In this document: one piece after another, positions 25,650 to 35,050 of the stretch
How the letters are laid out: every line of letters starts with the position of its first letter
How positions within the stretch are numbered: position 1 is the first letter of the stretch
Assembly: GCF_011395035.1 (NCBI RefSeq)
Contig: NZ_CP024770.1
Location: forward strand, 1,205,389 to 1,269,388
Reading direction: 5' to 3'
Source: Pantoea cypripedii
Lineage (GTDB): Bacteria; Pseudomonadota; Gammaproteobacteria; Enterobacterales; Enterobacteriaceae
DNA length: 64,000 nt
Position numbers and translations under genes: made by a program
The notes under the pieces: generated by a model
What the model was told of the DNA's origin: nothing
The model's input: the letters and a program-made list of their open reading frames with translations, nothing else
Database searches by the model: none

Positions 25650-26960
25650 ATGAACAACGATCTGTACGGTGCTACCTTAAGGCAACTGAATACCAAAATT
25701 ATTCCTTTTATCATTATCTGTTACTTCGTTGCCAATCTCGACAAAACGAATATCTCTATCGCTGCATTACAAATGAATGCCGATTTGGGTCTGAGTACCA
25801 GCATGTATGGTCTGGGTGTCGGGATGTTTTATATCTCCTACATTCTTTTCGAAATTCCCAGCAATGTGATCATGACGAAAGTCGGTGCGCGGGTATGGAT
25901 TGCGCGAATTATGATCACCTGGGGCATTGTCAGCGCCGGAATGTCGCTGGTCCAGACTCCCACGCAACTGTATGTGATGCGTTTTCTGTTAGGAATGGCA
26001 GAAGCAGGCTTTACGCCGGGCATCATTTATTACATCTCCTGCTGGTTTCCGAAGAGTAACCGCGCGCGTGCCATGTCATTCTTTTATATGGGTTCGGTGA
26101 TGGCTTCCATTATCGGATTGCCCATTTCCGGCACTATCCTGAATATGCACGGTATTGCTGACATCGCGGGCTGGCGCTGGTTATTTGCGCTGGAAGGTAT
26201 TCCGGCGCTGGTGCTGGGCATTACGGTGCTGTGGCGTCTGCCGCAATCTCCTGACCACGCGGCATGGTTATCCGCGGAACAAAAGGGCTGGCTGAAGACG
26301 CAACTCGCCCGTGATAACGCCAGTGTCGAAATTGGCGCGCAGCATAGCTGGTTAAGTGCGCTGAAAAATAAAACCGTGTTGCTACTGAGCCTGGTCTGGT
26401 TCCTGCAGGCGTTCGGCTCAATTGGTATCACGCTATTCTTACCGTTGATCATCAAAAGTATGGCCAGCGAACAGAGCAATATCGTCATCAGCCTGCTTTC
26501 AGCGGTACCGTTTATTTTTGCCTGCCTGTTTATGTATTTTAATGGCCGTCACTCGGATACCACCCATGAGCGTTCATGGCATCTGGGCTTACCGTTGATC
26601 CTCTCGGGCTTATCGCTGACCCTGGCCATTTATTCCAGCAATCTGCTGGTTGCCTATGTAATGCTGGTCCTCACCGTTGGCTTTAATTTCGCCCTGACGC
26701 CGATCTTCTGGGCGGTCACCACCGAAAAACTGGCAGGCGTGGCGGCAGCGGCCTCCATCGCGTTCATTAATACCGTTGCCAATTTTGTCGGCCTTGGTTT
26801 GCCGCCCATTCTTGGCAAGATCAAAGATGCCACCAACAGTTATCACTACGGTTTAATGATCGTCGCGGCAGCACTGATTATTGGGGGCATTATCGGTATT
26901 CTGATCTCACGCCCCTCGCAGACTGATGTCAGTAAACGTGCGGCTTCCCGCCTTTCATAA
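25650..26960 (+). CDS. MFS anion:cation symporter (ACS family)
   Basis: A 436-residue, 12-helix carrier for organic anions. ACS family marks are the N-terminal FVANLDKTNISIAALQMN, the loop YISYILFEIPSNVIMTKVGAR and RFLLGMAEAGFTPGIIYYIS. Members import tartrate, 4-hydroxyphenylacetate, hexuronates or phthalate with protons. It is followed after 12 bases by a 2-hydroxyacid dehydrogenase gene, suggesting import of a hydroxy- or keto-acid that the enzyme interconverts. CGAGG lies 14 bases before the ATG. Confidence 0.9.
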   Translation: MNNDLYGATLRQLNTKIIPFIIICYFVANLDKTNISIAALQMNADLGLSTSMYGLGVGMFYISYILFEIPSNVIMTKVGARVWIARIMITWGIVSAGMSLVQTPTQLYVMRFLLGMAEAGFTPGIIYYISCWFPKSNRARAMSFFYMGSVMASIIGLPISGTILNMHGIADIAGWRWLFALEGIPALVLGITVLWRLPQSPDHAAWLSAEQKGWLKTQLARDNASVEIGAQHSWLSALKNKTVLLLSLVWFLQAFGSIGITLFLPLIIKSMASEQSNIVISLLSAVPFIFACLFMYFNGRHSDTTHERSWHLGLPLILSGLSLTLAIYSSNLLVAYVMLVLTVGFNFALTPIFWAVTTEKLAGVAAAASIAFINTVANFVGLGLPPILGKIKDATNSYHYGLMIVAAALIIGGIIGILISRPSQTDVSKRAASRLS

Positions 26961-26972
26961 TGGAATAATCAC

Positions 26973-27908
26973 ATGAAACAGAAAGTCCTGAAACAAGCCG
27001 GCCTGCCAGATGCCCTGACGCAGGAACTGAGTGAGCGTTATGATCTTTATGAGCTGGCGAATATGAACGCTAGCGATTTCGCCGCCATTGCCAGTGAGTT
27101 CACTGCGGTGGTGACTAACGGTGAAGCGGTAGTGACACGCGAGTTCATGCAGTCATTGCCTGCGCTTAAACTCATTGCGGTGTTTGGTGTCGGCTATGAT
27201 GGTGTCGATGTGTCCGCCGCCCGCGATTTTGATATCGCAGTGACTCATACACCTGGCGTGCTGACCGATGATGTCGCTGACCTGGCCATTGGTCTGATGC
27301 TGGCAACGTCACGTCAAATCGTCGCAGCGCAACGTTTCATCGAGCAGGGGAGCTGGTCGTCAGGGGGGTTCCAGTGGACACGCAAAGTCTCCGGTAAACG
27401 CCTGGGTATCATCGGCATGGGGCGTATCGGGCAGGCGATTGCCCGCCGCGCCAGCGCATTCGATATGCAGATTGCTTACAGCAATCGCACCGAGCTAACA
27501 GCGTTGCCGTGGCGCTATATTGCCGATTTGCCCTCTCTGGCGCAGGACAGCGATTTCCTGATGGTTTGCGTTCCCGGTGGCGCAGAGACAAAAGCGCTGG
27601 TTAATCAGGCGGTGCTGGCAGCATTAGGTTCTGAGGGGATCCTCATCAACATTTCCCGTGGCAGTGTGATTGATGAATCCGCACTGATTAATGCGCTTGA
27701 TAATAAGGTGATTGCGGGCGCAGGGCTGGATGTTTTTGCTAATGAGCCGAATGTGCCGGTTGCGTTGCATCAGCGTGACAATGTGGTGATTACGCCGCAC
27801 ATGGCGAGTGCCACCTGGGAAACGCGGCGGGAAATGTCGCGGCTGGTGATGGCAAACGTGAATGCCTGGTTTGCTGGCGAACCACTGGTGACACCGGTCA
27901 CGGCGTGA
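26973..27908 (+). CDS. D-2-hydroxyacid dehydrogenase (GhrB/hydroxypyruvate reductase-like)
   Basis: A 311-residue NAD(P)H enzyme reducing 2-keto acids such as glyoxylate or hydroxypyruvate. The cofactor motif GIIGMGRIGQAIARR is near residue 147. The catalytic triad is visible: Arg in NISRGSVID, Glu in FANEP and His in ITPHMAS. The Arg/Ser-rich stretch SNRTE after the second Rossmann strand suggests NADPH. It is the second gene of an operon with an organic-acid carrier. Confidence 0.9.
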   Translation: MKQKVLKQAGLPDALTQELSERYDLYELANMNASDFAAIASEFTAVVTNGEAVVTREFMQSLPALKLIAVFGVGYDGVDVSAARDFDIAVTHTPGVLTDDVADLAIGLMLATSRQIVAAQRFIEQGSWSSGGFQWTRKVSGKRLGIIGMGRIGQAIARRASAFDMQIAYSNRTELTALPWRYIADLPSLAQDSDFLMVCVPGGAETKALVNQAVLAALGSEGILINISRGSVIDESALINALDNKVIAGAGLDVFANEPNVPVALHQRDNVVITPHMASATWETRREMSRLVMANVNAWFAGEPLVTPVTA

Positions 27909-27915
27909 TGCCTTT

Positions 27916-27938
27916 CGGGCAGCCAATATCGCTGCCCG
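27916..27938. terminator. Stem-loop between convergent genes
   Basis: CGGGCAGC and GCTGCCCG form a perfect 8-base stem with a 7-base loop, between the dehydrogenase stop at 27908 and the end of the minus-strand gene at 27951. A T-run is missing, so it is a modest candidate. Confidence 0.5.
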
Positions 27939-27950
27939 GCTACAGAAAAC

Positions 27951-29102
27951 TTATTTACTCCAGAGTTTCCGGCTGGCGATATCGGCACCGGCACGCATCG
28001 CCCGGAACTTTTCACGCACCACGGTCGGATGCACTTCAGGCTTATAAGTGGCCTGTGAAGAGAAACCACAGTCAGCACCGGCAACCACATTCTCTTTGCC
28101 CACGCGTTCAGCAAAACGAATCAAACGCTCAGCGATCAGTTCAGGATGCTCCACGGTGTTGCTGGCATGGCAAATCACACCAGGGATCAGGTATTTTCCT
28201 TGTGGCAGTTTCACCTCTTCCCAGATGTGATACTCATGCTCGTGACGCACGTTACCTGCTTCAAAAGAATAACCTGACACGTTGATGTTCAGCATATAGC
28301 GCACGAACTCGATAAACGGTACATCGTGGATACGAGGACCTTCGTTGATGCTGTAACAGGTGTGATAACGGATTTTGTCGGCTGGAATGCCACGCAGAGC
28401 GTGATTGAGAATATCGACATACTCATTGGCTTTGGCAATGATCTGCGCGTTATTCAGGTGCGGATCGGCAAACAGGTCAGGCAGGAAGGGGTCGTCAATT
28501 TGCAGGGAAAAACCGGCATCGATGATCGCTTTATATTCCACGCGCAAGGCTTCTGCCACCGCTGAAAGATAATCTCCCTCGCGCGGGTAGAATTCGTTGG
28601 TGCCCACGCCCGTTGGCGCAACAGAGGGAACAAATGCACTGAAGGCATTGGCGGCCCTGGCGGCGTCTGCCAGGTTAGTCAAATCACGTTGCAATTGTGC
28701 CACACCATGGTAGGCAATCGGGCCGGTACAGGCGACAGGGACGAAGGGCACCAGGTTGCCACCCAGCATCGCTTCGCCAAAGTACTGTTGGTAATATTCC
28801 GGGAACGCATTCACTTCAGCATCAAAGGCGGCATAGCCCTGGCCTGGGCGTGGCTCAAAACCGGCAATACGATCGCGCACGTAGGCAAAGAAGCCCACTT
28901 TCGACATCTCGCCATCAGCAACGATATCGATCCCATCGGCAACCTGTTGTTGCACGGAGGCGAAGACCGCGTCACGGACTTCTTTTTCTAGCTCGGTATC
29001 ATTTTCCGCGCCCTGAATGTTCGCTTTCATGATATCGAGAAGCTTAACCGGACGAGCGAGGCTGCCGACGTGGGTGGTTAAAATGCGGTTTTCAGCTGAC
29101 AC
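27951..29102 (-). CDS. Cobalamin-independent methionine synthase-like (MetE C-terminal family) methyltransferase
   Basis: A 383-residue TIM-barrel zinc enzyme of the class related to the catalytic half of MetE. Likely zinc ligands are His247 and Cys249 (RYHTCYS), Glu281 (FEAGN) and Cys345 (GADCGFSSQ). Full MetE is about 750 residues with a second, folate-binding barrel that is absent here, so the methyl or alkyl donor must differ. Relatives include archaeal MetE, epoxyalkane:CoM transferase and a group tied to aromatic or sulfonium compound use. It is a single gene with an inverted repeat and direct repeats in its promoter. Substrate unknown. Confidence 0.85.
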   Translation of the reverse strand: MSAENRILTTHVGSLARPVKLLDIMKANIQGAENDTELEKEVRDAVFASVQQQVADGIDIVADGEMSKVGFFAYVRDRIAGFEPRPGQGYAAFDAEVNAFPEYYQQYFGEAMLGGNLVPFVPVACTGPIAYHGVAQLQRDLTNLADAARAANAFSAFVPSVAPTGVGTNEFYPREGDYLSAVAEALRVEYKAIIDAGFSLQIDDPFLPDLFADPHLNNAQIIAKANEYVDILNHALRGIPADKIRYHTCYSINEGPRIHDVPFIEFVRYMLNINVSGYSFEAGNVRHEHEYHIWEEVKLPQGKYLIPGVICHASNTVEHPELIAERLIRFAERVGKENVVAGADCGFSSQATYKPEVHPTVVREKFRAMRAGADIASRKLWSK

Positions 29103-29170
29103 GTTGTTCTCCCTGAGGGATGTGGGTTTGCAGATGGATTGGCGACAATCCTTTTATTGGTAGCCCTACC

Positions 29171-29217
29171 TGAATACAAAAGTGAATACATGTCAAACTA
29201 ATCATTAGGATGATTAG
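29171..29217. promoter_or_regulatory. Promoter repeats upstream of the MetE-like gene
   Basis: Two direct copies of TGAATACA, 12 bases apart, are followed by the perfect inverted repeat CTAATCAT-TAGG-ATGATTAG (29198-29217). They lie 70-115 bases upstream of the minus-strand start, where an operator is expected. The binding protein is unknown. Confidence 0.45.
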
Positions 29218-29328
29218 TGTCCGGCACGTATTTAGCCAGAGGCAGCAGCCTTCCCATAGAACGTTCGGTGTTAATAAGTGGAATACGGCTTTTTCCGGCC
29301 AGGTGATGATTATGTGGCAGAGCTGAAT

Positions 29329-29751
29329 TTAAGAAATATTGGTTTTGGTTAAATAGTGTCGCTGTATCCCTGCCTGAGGAAAATCGGATAAAGTCATCTG
29401 CTTTTCATAGCCTTGCTTCAGATAAAACGGCAGTGCCTGGAAACTGAAAGTATCCACAAGACTGTGCTTACACCCATTCCTGATACCTTCCTGTTCTGCG
29501 GTGCGCAGAAGTTCGCCACCTAAGCCACTGCATCTTGCAGACTCACTTACCCATAAGTAATCAATGCATAACCATAATCCTTTATGTGATGAGATTAACC
29601 CACCCATCATCTCACCTGATTCATTACGCGCATAAACGCCAAACTGCCCCCAATCGGCAGTGCAGATAAATTGTTGGTTGTAGCTTCTCAGGCCTTTGAA
29701 AAGTTCATTTCTATCCGTATCTGTAATAGACGAAGTAATTTTAATCTCCAT
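29329..29751 (-). CDS. GNAT-family N-acetyltransferase
   Basis: A 140-residue single-domain acetyltransferase. The acetyl-CoA loop is in SARCSGLGGELLRTAEQEG (variant of the R/Q-x-x-G-x-G/A motif), preceded by the strand LCIDYLWVSE and followed by HSLVDTFSFQALPFYLKQGYE. It resembles the YhhY/YafP-type small acetyltransferases that modify small amines. AAAGGGAGATAAAG precedes the ATG. It is a stand-alone gene with unknown acceptor. Confidence 0.85.
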   Translation of the reverse strand: MEIKITSSITDTDRNELFKGLRSYNQQFICTADWGQFGVYARNESGEMMGGLISSHKGLWLCIDYLWVSESARCSGLGGELLRTAEQEGIRNGCKHSLVDTFSFQALPFYLKQGYEKQMTLSDFPQAGIQRHYLTKTNIS

Positions 29752-29940
29752 CTTTATCTCCCTTTTAACTTTCTTCCAGAGAACTGACTAAAAAATATCA
29801 GCGCGAAGAGTAGACAATCCAATCCAAACTTATCATGTTTATGCCTCCGCTGCTAACGTAGCCTGACAGCAGTGACTCAAAGTAATACGACGTTAAGTAC
29901 GCCTGAGCACAATTGTGCCCAGGCGCATTCATGGCCCGTG

Positions 29941-31011
29941 TTAGAAACTACGATGGAAGTTGACCAGCGGCAATACCGGAATGGCGGCGTTGGTTGCTAC
30001 GTTGATCAGACCAATCTGCAAACCTTCCAGATCTTTTGTGGTGTTGATTAAACCAAACTGGAAGGAGGTTCTGTCCGCGTAGTTAATGGCACCGATATCA
30101 GCGGTACTGGATTGCGAGAAGTTGATGCCACCAAGGTTCAGGCCAGTCACATTTTTGGCGACGTTAATACCCCCGAGGTTGAGGCCTGTCACATCACCGG
30201 TGAAGTTAAATCCACCCAGGTTGAAACCTGCAACATTACCCATCACGTTGACGGCTCCGATATTGGCACCCGTAACATTATGAGTACGATTGATTGCAGA
30301 GATATTCAATCCGGTCATATCCTCTGACCAGTTGAAGGCTGCAATGTTGGTACCCACAACATTCTGTGATTTATTAACCGCAGCAATATTCAGGCCGGTA
30401 ATATCACCTTCACTCCAGTTCGCTATGGCACCGATATTCAGTCCGGTCACATCACGCGTATGGTTGGCAACGCTGATATTGGCTCCGGTGGTTTTGCCCT
30501 CGGTCCAGTTGAATGGGCTGATGTTCAGACCACGAATATTACCCTGGCTATAGTTAGCAATACCGGCAAGATTGAACCCGTCCACATCGCTGGTCATATT
30601 GGCAAGACCCAGATTGAAACCGGTTAAGTTCCCGGTGCGGCTGTATAGCCCGATATTTGCACCATTGATGTCACCCACCTGGTTAGCGAGGCCAATATTC
30701 AGGCCATTATCTTTACCGCCATGCCAGTTAAACAGGCCGATTGCCGCACCGTTCATACCATTACGAATATGGGAACCTGCCGCAGCACCAATCTGTAATC
30801 CGTTCAGATGATCAAGTTCGGAATAGCCTAAAATCGGCAGGTCGAAACCGTTTACTGTCCCGGTATCACTGTACAAAAAAGACCCATGAAAACCGTTTAC
30901 TGTGCGATCGGCTGGCAGATTGCCAAATGAGGATAATTGCACAGGGGCAGCCTGGCTAATGCCAGCAAATAAAATCGTAGATAAAGCCAATGCCATGCTT
31001 GATATTTTCAT
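29941..31011 (-). CDS. Exported protein of about 14-residue tandem repeats (LA_2272-type surface repeats)
   Basis: A 356-residue protein with a signal peptide (MKISSMALALSTILFAGISQAA). From about residue 60 to the end it is built of degenerate repeats with the pattern TGLNIGxxNxxxxV and variants (ANIGLYSRTGNLTGFNLGLAN, GTNIAAFNWSEDM), roughly 18-20 units. Regular Gly-Asn-Ile/Leu spacing predicts a beta-solenoid or stacked-strand rod, like the LA_2272 surface repeat group. I choose ATG 31009-31011 because it opens a signal peptide directly. The mature protein is probably periplasmic or outer-membrane associated; no anchor or secretion partner is adjacent. Function unknown. Confidence 0.8.
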   Translation of the reverse strand: MKISSMALALSTILFAGISQAAPVQLSSFGNLPADRTVNGFHGSFLYSDTGTVNGFDLPILGYSELDHLNGLQIGAAAGSHIRNGMNGAAIGLFNWHGGKDNGLNIGLANQVGDINGANIGLYSRTGNLTGFNLGLANMTSDVDGFNLAGIANYSQGNIRGLNISPFNWTEGKTTGANISVANHTRDVTGLNIGAIANWSEGDITGLNIAAVNKSQNVVGTNIAAFNWSEDMTGLNISAINRTHNVTGANIGAVNVMGNVAGFNLGGFNFTGDVTGLNLGGINVAKNVTGLNLGGINFSQSSTADIGAINYADRTSFQFGLINTTKDLEGLQIGLINVATNAAIPVLPLVNFHRSF

Positions 31012-31882
31012 GATTTTTTCTCGTATTAACTGCTTACAACCTGAATGGGCCAAAAATACAAAGTTGATTGCAGTCTATTGGTGGTTAAATAATCAAATAA
31101 ATCTGGTTTGTATTATTATAATGACCGCTGACTTTAATCGTTAGCTTACCGAAATGTGCTTAACGCACTGAGTGATGTCATTTAATTAATATGTCGCAAC
31201 CTGTAAATAAGCACAATGTGAATAGATCAGCATAAAATAATAAAAATTAAAGAGATAGCTGGAATGGACAATGTTAATTGCGCAGAAATAGTGAGGGTAG
31301 AAAATTGTACAGGCAGAGGGATAGTTTAAAGATGAAGATGTCAGAAAGAGAGAGGATGAAAGTTAAGAGGGGGCAGAGCAAAATATAATCAAGGCTGTTT
31401 AAGAATGGTGAACAGCGAGCAAAACGACAAAGCATGAACCGATGTGGGTAATTTTTTTAGTATTTGATGCGATTTTCCTGGCGGGCAGATAAAAAAACCA
31501 AAACAGGGCTGGCATTTAACTTATTGAAATATATGAATTTAATTCAGACGAGGAAAATGTATATGATTGATAAATGGTCTGTTTTCTATAATTTAACCCA
31601 TTAACCAATTGAAAAAATGGTTAAATATTAAATATATACAAATTGACAAACAAATTAACACTTTGCTGACGAATGGATTGATTTGTTCAGAGAGAAAAGT
31701 AAAATGCATTTCATACAGTCACAATAAAATGACGCCATTAGAAAATAATTTTCATTAGATAATTTCCTGGCTGAATTCATAAATCTTAGTTCATTGAATA
31801 AAAAACTATAACAGTAAAATTCGAAAATCAACTGATTATCTTCAGCGCATTACGTTTGTGCATTATCGTGGTGGTAAGGATT
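31012..31882. other. Long AT-rich intergenic region
   Basis: About 870 bases without a supported gene, markedly AT-rich, especially 31480-31850. It separates the divergent repeat-protein and AraC genes and marks the left edge of the sphingolipid-type island. AT-rich spacers of this kind are common H-NS targets in enterobacteria. I see no tRNA, attachment-site repeat or transposase. Confidence 0.6.
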
Positions 31883-32797
31883 ATGAGACAATACAAGATT
31901 ATAGATTCGCTGCTTGTCTGGATTGAAGATAACCTGACTCAGCCGTTGTCAATTGACCATGTTGCAGAGAAATCGGGTTATTCAAAATGGCATTTGCAAC
32001 GGATGTTCAAACAGGTGACGGGTGAGAATGTGGGGTCTTACGTGAGAAGCCGTCAGCTGTCCAAATCCGCCATTGCCCTGAGATTGACCAGCCGGTCAAT
32101 TTTAGATATCTCCGATATGTATCAGTTCGATTCACAACAATCTTTTACCCGGGCATTTAAGAACCAATTCGGTGAAACGCCTGCGCGTTACCGTCGCGCC
32201 GAGGATTGGGATGCACAAGGGATTAAACCACCGATTGTGCTGGAAGACGAAAAGCTGCCACCGGCATCATTTGTCGAACTGGAAGAATTCAGGATCTATG
32301 CGGTAACAGGAAAGTATCACAGTACCCTGGATACGTATTCCCATTCCCGCAGATTGATACGTGAAAAACTCTGGCAGGAGATTATTGATAGAAATCGCAC
32401 GCTGCCAGGGGTTATTTATGGTGTAGATAAAGTCATGCCCGGACTGAGCAGCTATGATGAACAGATATTATTCTATGGCATAGGTATGCTCAGGGAGGAT
32501 ATGGACGCATCCTTTGATAAATATGATGAGATCGTGGTTGAAAAAGGACTCTACGTCCAATTCGGCTATTATGGAAAGTGTTCAGAATTCCAGGACTTTA
32601 TTCTCAAACTGTATCATACCAGCTTGCCAACATTAGGATTGATACGGCGGCGTGGTATGGATGTGGAGAGATACTATACAGACCAACACAGAAAGTCATC
32701 GGAACTGCCCGATATGATCTTTTGTGACTATCTGATCCCGGTGCGTCAGCACGATCAGCAGACGCAGGCAACACCAGCAATGCCGGTTATAACTTAA
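31883..32797 (+). CDS. AraC-family regulator with GyrI-like effector domain (Rob-like)
   Basis: A 304-residue two-domain regulator. Residues 1-105 form the AraC double helix-turn-helix (SGYSKWHLQRMFKQVTGE and YQFDSQQSFTRAFKNQFGETPARYRR), and residues 130-295 a GyrI/Rob-type ligand domain (EEFRIYAVTGKYHS, IIDRNRTLPGVIYGVD). This is the domain order of Rob. I start at ATG 31883 after TAAGGA; an upstream TTG would add nine residues without support. It is convergent with the LptFG-containing operon and shares a terminator with it. It might bind lipophilic ligands and control the neighbouring island, which is inference. Confidence 0.87.
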   Translation: MRQYKIIDSLLVWIEDNLTQPLSIDHVAEKSGYSKWHLQRMFKQVTGENVGSYVRSRQLSKSAIALRLTSRSILDISDMYQFDSQQSFTRAFKNQFGETPARYRRAEDWDAQGIKPPIVLEDEKLPPASFVELEEFRIYAVTGKYHSTLDTYSHSRRLIREKLWQEIIDRNRTLPGVIYGVDKVMPGLSSYDEQILFYGIGMLREDMDASFDKYDEIVVEKGLYVQFGYYGKCSEFQDFILKLYHTSLPTLGLIRRRGMDVERYYTDQHRKSSELPDMIFCDYLIPVRQHDQQTQATPAMPVIT

Positions 32798-32823
32798 ATT
32801 TGTTGCCTGGTGATATGATTTCA

Positions 32824-32856
32824 ATAAAAAGCGCATGTAAATCATGCGCTTTTTAT
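32824..32856. terminator. Bidirectional intrinsic terminator
   Basis: ATAAAAAGCGCATG pairs with CATGCGCTTTTTAT around a five-base loop, giving T-runs on both strands. It ends the AraC gene (plus) and the flippase-to-lptG operon (minus), whose last stop is at 32885. Confidence 0.9.
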
Positions 32857-32884
32857 TTGTATGTCAAACCACAACTACGATGGG

Positions 32885-33964
32885 TTAATGCAGTTGGTCA
32901 AACCGATAAACCAATCCTAGCGCAATAACCAGCCACAGCACCGGCAGAGTCAAGGCCGTAAGCACAGCATTGAGTGATAATAACAGGCCTAAATTGAGTG
33001 TGATTTGATAGCTAATATAAGTCAGTAAGCCAACAATCACCGCGATGGCTAATCGGCTCCCCATACCCGGTGAACGGGGATTACTAAACGTGAAGGGAAC
33101 GGCCAGTAAAATCATCGCCAAAATCAAGATCGGGCGCCCCAGTTTCTGCCATAAGGCAATCCTGAATTCTTCGCTGGGTTGCCCGGTGTTTTGCAGATAT
33201 CGGATATAACGCTGTAGCTGAGTGATAGAAAAACTTTCACCCGGCATAGTAAGTTCAGTCAGGCTCATCCCATCGAATATCGGAGTCCATTGCAGACTGT
33301 CTCTGCTTTGCGTGGTTTCTTCCCCATTTTGCCAGGCTTTCTGATTAACGTTGTGCAGCATCCACATACCATTGCTCTGAATAGTGGCTCTCGCAGCATA
33401 AACATAGGATTCCAGCGACAGGTCCGGTTTATAGTGGAATATCTCAACGCCAACCGGTTGCTGATGTTCATCTAAGGTTTTGACCGTGACATATTCATCG
33501 TATTTTCTTGCCCATAAGGCATTAACCGCGCTATCTGTTTGACCAGAGTGGGCGATAGCCGCGCGTTTCAGTTGTAGCGCCTGCTGTTGCAATGGCGAAG
33601 CGACCCATTCATCTAATGCGCCCAATGATAAGGTCAGAAAGATGCCAGAACTTAAAACTATCATTGAAATGCGTAAGATGGATAAACCGGCGGAGCGGAT
33701 AGCGGTCAATTCCAGACTTTTAGAAAGTTGTCCCAGTCCGACTATCCCACCTAACAGAGCAACGAAAGGGCCGAGATCGATTAACGTTCTTGGCAGCGTC
33801 ATTAACACCACCATCAATGCCTGTGACCAGCGATAGCCACCCGTGCTGACGTCTTCGAGTTCGTTGATCAGATTAAAAGTGCTGAAAAGGGGGATTAACA
33901 ATCCCGCGGCGGCGGCGAAACCGATAAATACATTACGTACCAGATAGCGGCTGAAAATATTCAT
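32885..33964 (-). CDS. lptG: LptG-like permease (paralogue in the sphingolipid-type island)
   Basis: A 359-residue inner-membrane permease of the LptF/LptG family, with six helices (three at each end) and a large periplasmic beta-jellyroll in between (residues about 130-270, MWMLHNVNQKAWQNGEETTQ). LptG with LptF and LptB2 extracts lipopolysaccharide from the inner membrane. ATG overlaps the stop of the LptF-like gene. The housekeeping lptFG pair of enterobacteria normally stands next to pepA; here the pair is the tail of an operon with flippase and YtfJ-like genes, so it is probably a second, dedicated copy. Export of a sphingolipid or modified glycolipid is the inferred job. Confidence 0.88.
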   Translation of the reverse strand: MNIFSRYLVRNVFIGFAAAAGLLIPLFSTFNLINELEDVSTGGYRWSQALMVVLMTLPRTLIDLGPFVALLGGIVGLGQLSKSLELTAIRSAGLSILRISMIVLSSGIFLTLSLGALDEWVASPLQQQALQLKRAAIAHSGQTDSAVNALWARKYDEYVTVKTLDEHQQPVGVEIFHYKPDLSLESYVYAARATIQSNGMWMLHNVNQKAWQNGEETTQSRDSLQWTPIFDGMSLTELTMPGESFSITQLQRYIRYLQNTGQPSEEFRIALWQKLGRPILILAMILLAVPFTFSNPRSPGMGSRLAIAVIVGLLTYISYQITLNLGLLLSLNAVLTALTLPVLWLVIALGLVYRFDQLH

Positions 33965-35031
33965 CGAAAAAATCTCTTCAGCAGAGACCGTTCGTGAGCA
34001 ATGAACAGCAATACAACAATCAACATGATGACAGGAACCACCCAAAGTCCAGGTATGGCGGCCAGGGAGCGATTAGCAACCAGGGTGCGGGTAAGATTTC
34101 CGCCATAATAAATAGCCGTAAACATAATCGTCAGCGGGAGCAGGGTAGCAAAACGGCCCTGACGCGGTTTAATTTTACTGAGAAAGATGGCAATAAAAGC
34201 CATCAGAATCGCGGTAATGCCACGGCTTTGTCGCCATTGCAGTTCAGCAATATCGCCAGGATCGGAAGAACGAGCTAACTCGGCGACTGAGGCGGATTTG
34301 CGACGAACCTCCAGGTTCTGAATAATTGGCTTAAGATCCATCTTCAGGTTATTAAAGGTCTGTCTTTTATCAAATGTCCCGGTCCGATCCAAAACATACG
34401 AAGTACCGGAACGTAGCATCACTGAAGGACTTGAGGGTGAGGGATCAATCACATCGACCGAATGTGCGCGATATACGCTGGTATTACCGCCAGAATTGGT
34501 ATAAATCAGTGCGTCAGTCAGATGGTTTTCATCTTTGTCGATGCGTGATGCCAGCACCATTCTTCCGTCATCGCTGGTGTTAAATTTATTTGCCTGGAAG
34601 TGGCTAACATCCAGTTCGGATTGCGATTGCTGTTCCAGTTGATAAATTTTTGCATAAGCCCAGGGCCTGCCATACAGAGACAGAACCGTAACCAGGATGC
34701 CCAGAGGAACGGCGAGCACCAGCACGGAATTATAGATTTTTGTCGGGGAAGCACCCGAAGCAAATATAGCGGTGATTTCTGAATCGTTATAAAGCTGGCC
34801 CAATGCAACCGCGATTGACACATATAAGCCAATGGGCAGCAGCATTTCTAATGCGATGATGACCTTATAGAAAACCACATCAAACACGACGCTCAAAGCC
34901 AGAGTGCCGTTCGCAGCTTCGGTCAGATAACGCTGCGAAGAATAACAGGCAAACATGAAAATCAAAAAGCCAACAATGATCATCACTAAGCGGCCGATTT
35001 CAGTAATGATGTAGCGTTCAATCAGGTACAT
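33961..35031 (-). CDS. lptF: LptF-like permease (paralogue in the sphingolipid-type island)
   Basis: A 356-residue partner of the LptG-like protein, with the same six-helix plus periplasmic beta-jellyroll design. N-terminal YLIERYIITEIGRL and the cytoplasmic coupling segment GQLYNDSEITAIFASGASP (contact to the LptB ATPase) are typical. ATG at 35029-35031 is preceded by AGGAGA with a 12-base gap; an upstream TTG would overlap the YtfJ-like gene. No LptB, LptC or LptA gene is nearby, so it must borrow the housekeeping ATPase and bridge or act with other partners. Confidence 0.88.
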   Translation of the reverse strand: MYLIERYIITEIGRLVMIIVGFLIFMFACYSSQRYLTEAANGTLALSVVFDVVFYKVIIALEMLLPIGLYVSIAVALGQLYNDSEITAIFASGASPTKIYNSVLVLAVPLGILVTVLSLYGRPWAYAKIYQLEQQSQSELDVSHFQANKFNTSDDGRMVLASRIDKDENHLTDALIYTNSGGNTSVYRAHSVDVIDPSPSSPSVMLRSGTSYVLDRTGTFDKRQTFNNLKMDLKPIIQNLEVRRKSASVAELARSSDPGDIAELQWRQSRGITAILMAFIAIFLSKIKPRQGRFATLLPLTIMFTAIYYGGNLTRTLVANRSLAAIPGLWVVPVIMLIVVLLFIAHERSLLKRFFR

Positions 35032-35050
35032 AGACGAGGGTAATCTCCTG

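Noticed and set aside
32885..35031. The LptF/LptG pair as the essential LPS exporter
   Set aside because: Context differs from the pepA-linked housekeeping locus, so a paralogue is more likely; not certain without the rest of the genome.
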